From IMG/VR virus record IMGVR_UViG_3300021961_000280, positions 1 to 36,447 of that record: a stretch of DNA of 36,447 bases, one strand, 5' to 3'. Numbering within the stretch: position 1 is the stretch's first letter; each line of letters starts with the position of its first letter. The notes below the pieces were generated by a model, which did not search any database, was not told the origin of the DNA, and saw only the letters and a list, made by a program, of their open reading frames with translations. The position numbers were made by a program, and so were the translations under genes. The stretch is from a virus. Shown here in pieces: positions 31,323 to 36,447 of this stretch.

Positions 31323-31717
31323 CCGTTATCCCAACGGTCATCAACATAATTATATATTTCCAAAAAAGCCTGCGCTTGAACTCTAGGGTTATACAAATCA
31401 GTACACTTGTCTACGACATCACGCACTTTCAGGAAACCTTCACCAGTTGATTTAGAACGTTTGCACCAGTACTGGTTAATTTGAAACAAACCAAGTGAAC
31501 CGCCGTACGGGTCGTCCTCGTTAATAGCCTTAGTGTTGCATCGTGATTCACGCCACATAATGTAATCAATACGTTTCTTCTGTCCAATTTCTTTAGCAAT
31601 CGTGTTAGTAACTTTAGCCATATCAGGGCAAAGAAGTTTATGCTTCTTTGCCGATACTGCATTAACAGGGACAATAAACATGGCAATACAAATAAAGGTA
31701 ACTGTCAGTTTTTTCAT
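31292..31717 (-). CDS. Exported lysozyme-like (SLT-type) muralytic protein, 141 aa
   Basis: Residues 1-23 are a signal peptide (KK, hydrophobic core, VSA cleavage site). The mature part has YIMWRESRCN with candidate catalytic E57 and GGSLGLFQINQ, the order of transglycosylase/goose-lysozyme-like domains, plus cysteines that could form disulphides. It would cut glycan strands in the periplasm or wall, a second wall enzyme besides the M15 peptidase at the far end of the block. A perfect 10-bp hairpin (31627-31652) covers codons of the signal-peptide junction. Confidence 0.8.
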   Translation of the reverse strand: MKKLTVTFICIAMFIVPVNAVSAKKHKLLCPDMAKVTNTIAKEIGQKKRIDYIMWRESRCNTKAINEDDPYGGSLGLFQINQYWCKRSKSTGEGFLKVRDVVDKCTDLYNPRVQAQAFLEIYNYVDDRWDNGWIPWGSPWS

Positions 31718-31763
31718 TGAACCATCCTATCATTATTTGTTAGTGATAACACTAACATAAATT

Positions 31764-32069
31764 TTATGCTGGTGGTGTTGGGAAAACAATCAATCTTGGG
31801 TTTTCATTTTGAGATGGCAAATCTCTAAGTTGTTGGCGGTAATCAAACCATGCTTGCTTGTCAACGGCACTATCAGGTATTTGTGTCCAATCGCAAGAAA
31901 CCAGCAGTCCATTGCGCCGCCATCGTATAACTTTTAAAAGCATTTCATCATCAATAGAAGTTGGGTCTGCTTGCCAAGAAAAATAAGCCCTGATTATAGT
32001 GTCTTGTTCTTTTTGGCTTTCTTCTATTTCATGAAGTATAGTATGTTCAATTTCTTCGTATGTAGGCAT
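31764..32069 (-). CDS. Tail fibre assembly chaperone (Phage_tail_APC-like), 101 aa
   Basis: The C-terminal half, RRNGLLVSCDWTQIPDSAVDKQAWFDYRQQLRDLP, is the signature of the short tail-assembly chaperone family encoded behind tail fibre genes. The ATG overlaps the fibre stop by one base (TAATG), so its translation is coupled to the fibre it probably helps fold or attach. Confidence 0.88.
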   Translation of the reverse strand: MPTYEEIEHTILHEIEESQKEQDTIIRAYFSWQADPTSIDDEMLLKVIRWRRNGLLVSCDWTQIPDSAVDKQAWFDYRQQLRDLPSQNENPRLIVFPTPPA

Positions 32070-32084
32070 TATACTCCAGTATAA
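32069..32084 (-). promoter_or_regulatory. Ribosome binding site in hairpin loop, tail chaperone gene
   Basis: On the minus strand TTATAC pairs perfectly with GTATAA around TGGA, placing GGAG in the loop, with the right arm running into the TAATG stop/start overlap. Confidence 0.5.
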
Positions 32085-33547
32085 ATAATATAATTAAGTA
32101 TCATTGTTGGTTGCATATTGTTATGTGCGGAAGCAGCATTAGCAGCAGTATTATTAACGTTGCTAATAGTAACGTTACTTGTGACAGAGTGACTGTGGTT
32201 AGCACTTACCCCAGAAGTACCACCAGAGTGACTGTGGTCTGACGATACGGTACCAGTAGCAAAAGTGGCTGAACCACCTGACGCTGCAAGAAGGCTTCCA
32301 CCACCAGCATAACCAAGAACGTTATAACCAACTGAGTGCGTGTGGTTAGCACTAATTCCACCAGTTGAGAATGAGTGTGAGTGGTCAACTGAATGACCAC
32401 CACTGTTAACAGCATTGTTCGTAACAGTGTTAGCATGCGAGTGAGCAGGAACACCTGACTCTGCAGAAGTTAACGTAACAGTTTCGGCACCGACAGTGGT
32501 TCCAAGACTATTAGCAGCACTTAAACGTCCAGCGTCAGTACCACCCATGTTGTCTATGCCAGCAGTAACACGTCCACGCAAGTCAGGCAAGTTGAAAGTT
32601 GTAGAACCATCACCAGTTCCATAAGTGGTTGATATTACTGCAAACAAACTAGAATATGTTGAACGAGAAATTGCTTGCCCAAAAGCAAGCAACCATCCAC
32701 TAGGTGCAGAGCCACCAGCGAACGGTACAACAGAACCAACTGGCATACCTGCCCCTGTAGGACCTGTAGGACCAGTGGCACCTGTAGCCCCTGTTGGTCC
32801 TGTAGCACCTGTTGGTCCAGTAGGACCAACAATGGAAACACCTGCACCCCAAGAACCACTAGTTTTAGGACCATAAATATAATTAGCAGTGACATCAATA
32901 TAAAAGTCGCCAACAACACCAGTAGCCAATGTTGGGGCACCACTGCCATTTAATATTGTGTTGCCGTTAGCACCAGTAGCACCAGTGGCTCCAGTCGCTC
33001 CAGTAGGTCCTACGTTGCCCTGTATACCTTGTGGACCTGCAGGTCCTTGTGGACCAGTCGCACCTGTCAAACCAGTAGGTCCTGTGGCTCCTGTGGCACC
33101 CGTAAGACCCTGAATGCCCTGTGGACCCTGAGGACCATCAGGACCAATAGGACCAGTCGGACCTGTTGGACCAGTAGGTCCAGTAGGTCCAGTGGCACCA
33201 GTTAAACCAGTAGGTCCAGCAGGACCCGTAGCACCTGTAGGTCCAGTTGCGCCAGTAGGTCCCTGTGAACCAACAGGACCAGTAGCACCAGTTGCACCAG
33301 TAGGGATAGTAAAAGTAAAAGCACCATTAGAATCAACTGTCACGCTAGCAAAAGAACCTGCTGCACCAGTAATAGTGTTATAAACAGATATATGTCCAGC
33401 AAAAAATGTTGCAAGGTTTGCTGCAGTAATACGTTTGTTAACAGGAGTTGTAGCAACATCTGTTACAGAAAGAAACAAGTCAGTGTTTGCAACAGTAGTT
33501 ACCTCAGGTAATTCTGTTATTCGTTTATCACTAGGACTTATAGGCAT
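32069..33547 (-). CDS. Tail fibre: collagen-like repeats plus tail collar domain, 492 aa
   Basis: Residues 1-60 may anchor to the tail. Gly-X-Y repeats rich in GPT/GAT run at about 84-197 and 241-267, separated by a short globular insert ([16 protein letters not shown]). A collar domain follows (270-335: [36 protein letters not shown]), then repeated HSH/HTH motifs and an end [17 protein letters not shown]. Collagen-like stalks trimerise; the HxH tip probably binds metal and the receptor. The repeats make copy-number change by slippage likely. Confidence 0.9.
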   Translation of the reverse strand: MPISPSDKRITELPEVTTVANTDLFLSVTDVATTPVNKRITAANLATFFAGHISVYNTITGAAGSFASVTVDSNGAFTFTIPTGATGATGPVGSQGPTGATGPTGATGPAGPTGLTGATGPTGPTGPTGPTGPIGPDGPQGPQGIQGLTGATGATGPTGLTGATGPQGPAGPQGIQGNVGPTGATGATGATGANGNTILNGSGAPTLATGVVGDFYIDVTANYIYGPKTSGSWGAGVSIVGPTGPTGATGPTGATGATGPTGPTGAGMPVGSVVPFAGGSAPSGWLLAFGQAISRSTYSSLFAVISTTYGTGDGSTTFNLPDLRGRVTAGIDNMGGTDAGRLSAANSLGTTVGAETVTLTSAESGVPAHSHANTVTNNAVNSGGHSVDHSHSFSTGGISANHTHSVGYNVLGYAGGGSLLAASGGSATFATGTVSSDHSHSGGTSGVSANHSHSVTSNVTISNVNNTAANAASAHNNMQPTMILNYIIYTGV

Positions 33548-33849
33548 TATAGGTTCCCTACTTCCAAGGCTACAATATAGCCGTCCTCCATTAAGAAGTC
33601 TGTTCCATCTTCTAGGTGAACATTGCTATAAAGATAATCAACATCATTCCAATAACTATTAGCCAAGTCACCAACAGTGGTACCTATGGCATCGGTAGCA
33701 TCATACCATTCAAATTGTTTACTTCCACGATAAATCTCACCGTATTCTTGGAAATACATGTCCAACAAATCCCCCAAGGATTTGTATGGACCATAAATTT
33801 GTGACAATTCATAATACATTGCGTCATTAGTCGGCTGGTGGTTTGTCAT
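33547..33849 (-). CDS. Hypothetical acidic protein upstream of the fibre, 100 aa
   Basis: I start at ATG 33849 (MTNHQ), behind AAAGGA; an earlier in-frame start overlaps the membrane gene. The protein is acidic and Tyr/Asp-rich ([29 protein letters not shown]), without known family. Its stop overlaps the fibre ATG. It may be a tail accessory or fibre-attachment component. Confidence 0.65.
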   Translation of the reverse strand: MTNHQPTNDAMYYELSQIYGPYKSLGDLLDMYFQEYGEIYRGSKQFEWYDATDAIGTTVGDLANSYWNDVDYLYSNVHLEDGTDFLMEDGYIVALEVGNL

Positions 33850-34099
33850 TTTTATCCTTTCGTCCAGCCGACGACACCATAACACCGCTAAGGGTACCAA
33901 CAAGAAACGTTGCAATAGGTGTAATCAAATCAAAAAAAGCCTTATCATTAGGTGACTGTTCCATAGGTTGAGTTACATAAATAAGGGAATACAGAACTGA
34001 CCCCATAGTACCAGCAAGGACAGCAGCAAGCACAACGCCAATGGTGAAACGTAGACGACTGTTTAGTTGTTCTTCTGTTAAACGTTCTTTCTTAGCCAT
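33827..34099 (-). CDS. Two-helix membrane protein, holin candidate, 90 aa
   Basis: Two hydrophobic segments, about residues 18-42 (FTIGVVLAAVLAGTMGSVLYSLIYV) and 56-78 (FFDLITPIATFLVGTLSGVMVSS, abbreviated by position), with charged ends ([17 protein letters not shown]). This is the topology of class II holins. It lies directly downstream of a lipoprotein gene with a one-base stop/start overlap. It and the lipoprotein may be a lysis pair, although neither endolysin is adjacent. Confidence 0.7.
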   Translation of the reverse strand: MAKKERLTEEQLNSRLRFTIGVVLAAVLAGTMGSVLYSLIYVTQPMEQSPNDKAFFDLITPIATFLVGTLSGVMVSSAGRKDKNDKPPAD

Positions 34100-34287
34100 T
34101 AACAGTTAACTCCACGCACACCATCCGTTGTGGGAATCTGAACAGCACCAAGAGCCTTGTTTTTGGTCCTAGGCGTACACGAACATTCGGGAGTGTACGC
34201 TTTTGCAGGGTCTTGACAAGGATATCTATAGGAGTCGCTGCATGCAGCCATGAAAAACCCTAGGATTATGATTGTTTTAATCTTCAT
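34099..34287 (-). CDS. Small lipoprotein, 62 aa
   Basis: A lipoprotein signal peptide ends MAAC, with C16 as the lipidation site. The mature part begins SDSYRYPCQDPAKAYTPECSC, a pattern I remember from small lipoproteins of marine phages. It may be an outer-membrane lipoprotein such as an o-spanin, which would indicate a Gram-negative host, but it lacks the Pro-rich character of Rz1 and no partner i-spanin adjoins it. Strong ribosome binding site; 11-base overlap with the upstream zinc-ribbon gene. Confidence 0.7.
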   Translation of the reverse strand: MKIKTIIILGFFMAACSDSYRYPCQDPAKAYTPECSCTPRTKNKALGAVQIPTTDGVRGVNC

Positions 34288-34405
34288 TATGAAACTTCCT
34301 CTCCTTAGATGCTAGTTTATCCTCATGACAGTACGGGCATTCCCAACGTGAAGCCAAAGCAGGATATTCGCTACCACACTTAGGGCATTCAACTAGGTCT
34401 TGCAT
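34277..34405 (-). CDS. Zinc-ribbon microprotein, 42 aa
   Basis: I start at ATG 34405, overlapping the end of the small terminase gene, because upstream codons duplicate that gene's DNA. C7-x2-C10 and C23-x2-C26 form a compact zinc ribbon with a charged tail. It lies directly behind the small terminase gene, so a packaging-related or DNA-binding role is possible. No strong ribosome binding site; coupling to the upstream gene is likely. Confidence 0.6.
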   Translation of the reverse strand: MQDLVECPKCGSEYPALASRWECPYCHEDKLASKERKFHNED

Positions 34406-34826
34406 TACCTGCTTCTTGTCTATGCTGCTTTTCTGTCGCCGCAAATGACCCAATAAGAGCATCAAGTTCTTCGTCTGAGATGTCTGTGAGTTTTTGTGTG
34501 TGTTCTACTTGAACTTGAGTTGGGGCTAGGCGGTTGGTTGCTTGTAAATATAGTTGTGCTGCTTTGTTGTCCCCTTGTAGGGACCGTTCGTATAGGTTGT
34601 CTAATAGTTTTTGGGTGCGTTCGGGGGACCCTTGTAGTTCTTTGACTCGTTTTTCCCATTCTTCTTTGAATAGGGGTTTTTTTTGCCAGCGTCTTACGGT
34701 GGCTGGGTCTACGCCTTCTTGTTTGGCGTATTGTTCTTGGGTTCGGGGTGTTCGGTTCGGGGCAGGTACTAGTAGCCAGTTGAGATATTTTTCTTGTTGT
34801 GGGTCTAGGATTGCGTGTTCGTTCAT
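34389..34826 (-). CDS. Terminase small subunit, 145 aa
   Basis: A helix-turn-helix (TQEQYAKQEGVDPATVRRWQK) is followed by FKEEWEKRVKEL and LLDNLYERSLQGDNKAAQLYLQATNRL, the layout of phBC6A51-like small terminases that recognise the packaging site. I use ATG 34826; an in-frame TTG at 34868 adds 14 residues without a better ribosome binding site. Neither start has a Shine-Dalgarno, so the message may be leaderless. First gene of the leftward block. Confidence 0.8.
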   Translation of the reverse strand: MNEHAILDPQQEKYLNWLLVPAPNRTPRTQEQYAKQEGVDPATVRRWQKKPLFKEEWEKRVKELQGSPERTQKLLDNLYERSLQGDNKAAQLYLQATNRLAPTQVQVEHTQKLTDISDEELDALIGSFAATEKQHRQEAGNARPS

Positions 34827-34883
34827 CACTAGTGGTGGGGTTGTTCCGTAGATGGTTGTAGTGTGCAAGTAAAAGGAACAGGT

Positions 34884-34902
34884 GGGGGGGATATAGGGGG
34901 GG
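34884..34902 (+). other. G7-ATATA-G7, possible G-quadruplex
   Basis: Two runs of seven G flank ATATA. Each run can give two G-triplets, enough for an intramolecular quadruplex. The opposite strand shares CCCCCCCTAT with the right terminal repeat (36305-36314). Confidence 0.5.
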
Positions 34903-34916
34903 TAAGAGAAAAACTG

Positions 34917-34943
34917 TCCGAACGAACCTTAAGTGAGTTCGGA
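34917..34943. promoter_or_regulatory. Inverted repeat TCCGAAC...GTTCGGA, operator candidate
   Basis: Perfect 7-bp arms (34917-34923 and 34937-34943) flank a 13-bp centre containing CTTAAG. It abuts the promoter-like 13-mer, so a bound regulator could control one or both directions. Confidence 0.5.
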
Positions 34944-34955
34944 TATGTATACTAG
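34943..34955 (+). promoter_or_regulatory. Promoter-like ATATGTATACTAG, second copy
   Basis: Same 13-mer as at 6910-6922. TATACT (34948-34953) could serve as -10; no good -35 is present at 17 bp. The GTATAC core is palindromic and could also contribute to the leftward promoter. Confidence 0.45.
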
Positions 34956-34970
34956 ATATAGTACAGTTAA

Positions 34971-34992
34971 TGTGCTGCCTGTCGGCAGCACA
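34971..34992. other. 9-bp perfect hairpin TGTGCTGCC/GGCAGCACA
   Basis: Arms 34971-34979 and 34984-34992 flank TGTC. There is no T-tract on either strand, so an operator or 5' leader structure for the rightward block is more likely than a terminator. Confidence 0.55.
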
Positions 34993-35037
34993 TTCCCAGT
35001 GGATACGTAGCGAGGACAAGTAGTGTGGTTGTTGAAG

Positions 35038-35145
35038 ATGGTGGGTTTCTTTCTCGGCGGTTTCCTAGTTACGGGCATCCTTATTTCGGTGGGGCTGGCA
35101 ATGATATTCAAAGTTCATCAAGACATGGAACGGATGAAACACTAG
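35038..35145 (+). CDS. Membrane microprotein candidate, 35 aa
   Basis: MVGFFLGGFLVTGILISVG... is one membrane segment (residues 2-24) followed by a charged tail KVHQDMERMKH. Its TAG is two bases before the next ATG. No clear ribosome binding site is seen. The well-formed hydrophobic helix and exact fit to the gap support it as real; function unknown. Confidence 0.5.
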   Translation: MVGFFLGGFLVTGILISVGLAMIFKVHQDMERMKH

Positions 35146-35147
35146 TA

Positions 35148-35429
35148 ATGGAAAACATACGATACAAACTGTCCAGCCTAGATGCATGGCAACCAGTTAA
35201 AGTTAAATGGCGTGACGCTTTCGGTGGAGAAAACCCTTGGGAGTCCGTGTCGGCATATGACCCGAAAGAATGTATCGTCACTACATACGGTCACTTGTGG
35301 AAAAACTGTTTAGACCAATATGTCACTGTCGCAGGGTCCATTATAAGTTCAGAGTTACCTGACCTAGAAACAGTTGGTGACATTTGCCATATACCATATG
35401 ATATGGTGTTGGAGGTTGAGTCATTATGA
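35148..35429 (+). CDS. Hypothetical conserved phage protein, 93 aa
   Basis: Start taken at ATG 35148 (MENIRYK). The sequence (LSSLDAWQPVKVKWRDAFG; VTTYGHLWKNCLDQYVTVAGSI; GDICHIPYDMVLEVESL) is beta-rich and resembles small phage proteins of unknown function. The last bases overlap the next ATG (ATGA). Confidence 0.7.
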   Translation: MENIRYKLSSLDAWQPVKVKWRDAFGGENPWESVSAYDPKECIVTTYGHLWKNCLDQYVTVAGSIISSELPDLETVGDICHIPYDMVLEVESL

Positions 35430-35554
35430 AAAAGACACACAAAATGCCAAACGGCAAAATCATGGCTGGTGCTAAACACTCATCAGGTAAAAAACATGAA
35501 AAGGCTGAATCAATTAGCATGAAGAAAAAAGAGAAGAAAAGTGGCAAATCCTAA
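35426..35554 (+). CDS. Lys-rich microprotein, 42 aa
   Basis: MKKTHKMPNGKIMAGAKHSS begins a 42-residue, strongly basic protein; the KMPNGKIMAGAKH segment is a pattern I know from small phage proteins. It overlaps the preceding stop and the next gene (14 bases). Role unknown; such proteins may bind DNA or be head-associated. Confidence 0.7.
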   Translation: MKKTHKMPNGKIMAGAKHSSGKKHEKAESISMKKKEKKSGKS

Positions 35555-35954
35555 GCCATATAATAATCCTAGTTTAAGAAACCGTTTAAAGAACCGCATA
35601 ATGGCTGGTTCAAAAGGTGGAAACGCAGGACAATGGTCGGCACGTAAAGCACAACTACTAGCACAAGAATATAAGAAGGCTGGTGGAGGATATACTGGTG
35701 CGAGAACTAAAGCACAATCAAACCTGAAAAAATGGACCAAAGAGGACTGGGGAACCAAATCAGGTAAACCATCCACACAAGGACCCAAAGCAACAGGTGA
35801 ACGATACCTGCCCAAAAAAGCAATCAAAGCATTGTCTACGTCAGAATATAATGCTACAACCAAAAAGAAACGTGAAGGCACAAAGGCTGGTAAGCAGTTT
35901 GTGCCCAACACGCCAGCAGCAAAGACTGCTGGACGTAAAGCAAGAGGTAACTAA
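35541..35954 (+). CDS. Basic 'KGG..GQWSARKAQ' family protein, 137 aa
   Basis: The start is GTG inside the previous gene. KGGNAGQWSARKAQLLAQEYKKAGGGY, then LKKWTKEDWGTKSGK, ERYLPKKA and LSTSEYNATTKKKREGTKAGKQF follow the pattern of a widespread small basic family (I think DUF5872, unverified). It has no known enzymatic role. Its TAA overlaps the ATG of the next gene. Confidence 0.8.
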   Translation: MANPKPYNNPSLRNRLKNRIMAGSKGGNAGQWSARKAQLLAQEYKKAGGGYTGARTKAQSNLKKWTKEDWGTKSGKPSTQGPKATGERYLPKKAIKALSTSEYNATTKKKREGTKAGKQFVPNTPAAKTAGRKARGN

Positions 35955-36268
35955 TGCCCACACCAAAAGACCCACGACTAACTAGGGCTGGAGTCACAGG
36001 ATACAACAAACCCAAACGCACCCCCAGCCACCCAACCAAATCCCACATCGTTGTAGCACGTAGCGGAGACAAAGTCAAAACAATACGGTTCGGACAACAA
36101 GGCGTAAAAACCAACCAAACAGCAGGACAACGCCAAGCGTTCAAATCACGCCACTCATCCAACATCGCCAAAGGACCAATGTCAGCAGCATACTGGGCAG
36201 ACAAAGTCAAATGGTCACCCACCAAAACAGCACAACCTAAAAATCAAAAATGGATTAAAGGTTCATAG
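35954..36268 (+). CDS. Conserved basic phage protein, 104 aa
   Basis: MPTPKDPRLTRAGVTGYNKP, then KRTPSHPTKSHIVVA, IRFGQQGVKTNQ, RQAFKSRHSSNIAKGPMSAAYWADKVKW: I recall close relatives in many marine phages, including cyanophages and pelagiphages, without assigned function. It is the last gene before the terminal repeat, 36 bp from it. No terminator follows directly. Confidence 0.85.
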   Translation: MPTPKDPRLTRAGVTGYNKPKRTPSHPTKSHIVVARSGDKVKTIRFGQQGVKTNQTAGQRQAFKSRHSSNIAKGPMSAAYWADKVKWSPTKTAQPKNQKWIKGS

Positions 36269-36304
36269 CAAAGTACTAACAGGGGACCCATAAACAACTA
36301 GGTG

Positions 36305-36447
36305 CCCCCCCTATGTGGACTGTGACAATGGTCACCCAAGGTATGGGAAAACACCCCTCCAGCCACAGGCTATAAGAATCATACACGCGCATAGGGGCGC
36401 ACCCCCCCACGCCCCCCCCGTGCAAGTGTGTGTACGCGTGTACGAGA
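36305..36447. repeat. Right copy of 143-bp terminal direct repeat
   Basis: Matches 1-143 with two differences (T at 36314, C at 36437). Includes the C7-ACG-C8 tract (36402-36419) and the start of the GTGTGTAC array. The 36-bp stretch 36269-36304 between the last gene and the repeat shows no clear feature. Confidence 0.9.

Larger units (their letters stand above)
34869..35037. promoter_or_regulatory. Divergent control region between leftward and rightward late blocks
   Basis: This interval separates the first leftward gene from the short rightward block and must hold promoters for both. It contains G7-ATATA-G7 (34884-34902), the inverted repeat at 34917-34943, the promoter-like 13-mer at 34943-34955 and a 9-bp hairpin at 34971-34992. 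Confidence 0.65.

Noticed and set aside
32625-33383. Val/Ala/Pro-rich plus-strand frames opposite the tail fibre
   Set aside because: They are complements of the collagen-like Gly-X-Y repeat and have no start signals.
34462-35019. 185-codon leftward open frame across the divergent control region
   Set aside because: It is an alternate frame of the small terminase gene with Arg/Thr/Pro-biased composition, and it runs through promoter-like and hairpin sequence.
34929-35111. 60-codon leftward open frame opposite the membrane microprotein
   Set aside because: No ribosome binding site, overlaps the hairpin and promoter-like sites; the plus-strand membrane frame is better formed.

Overview
The window is an essentially complete genome of a tailed double-stranded DNA phage, about 36.3 kb unique. 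A 143-bp sequence at the left end recurs at the right end with two mismatches, so the molecule is either a linear genome with short direct terminal repeats or a circular assembly overlapping itself. I see a portal, a head-tail adaptor, a large nozzle-like protein and several large candidate ejection proteins, but no tape measure, tail tube or sheath, which points to a short-tailed (podovirus-like) virion. There is no integrase, no recognisable repressor, no tRNA and no DNA or RNA polymerase gene. Several proteins look like families common in uncultured aquatic phages; the host cannot be fixed from this sequence (an aquatic actinobacterium or a Gram-negative planktonic bacterium are both possible).

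Layout. Bases 1-809 (and 36269-36447 at the other end) are non-coding and carry C7/C8 runs, an array of GTGTGTAC half-sites and palindromes, short hairpins and a promoter-like site; this looks like the origin/control/packaging region. Bases 810-11694 hold the rightward early and replication block: small unknown proteins, a CobS/MoxR-like AAA+ ATPase with a probable partner, a DUF3846 protein, zinc-ribbon microproteins, a Cas4/RecB-type nuclease with four cysteines, a RecA-fold (DnaB-like) helicase, an archaeo-eukaryotic-type primase, RusA, a second nuclease-like protein and a sigma-like/nucleotide-modification-associated fusion. Bases 34868 down to 11698 hold the leftward virion and lysis block: small terminase, zinc ribbon, lipoprotein, holin candidate, collagen-like tail fibre with its chaperone, exported lysozyme-like protein, large terminase, membrane proteins, portal, scaffold, capsid, basic repeat proteins, adaptor, nozzle, collar protein, internal virion proteins including one of 1750 residues, and an M15 peptidase endolysin. 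Bases 35038-36268 hold a short rightward block of small, mostly basic proteins that runs toward the terminal region. The two long blocks converge with three bases between their stop codons, and the single divergent control region is 34869-35037.

The most unusual signal is not a gene. Short perfect inverted repeats with loops of 3-6 bases are packed inside the coding sequences, most densely in 810-3839, and Shine-Dalgarno sequences of at least eight genes lie in the loop of a small perfect hairpin. By a rough hand estimate the density is more than tenfold above chance. It suggests either selection for local RNA/ssDNA structure or a mutational process that perfects inverted repeats.
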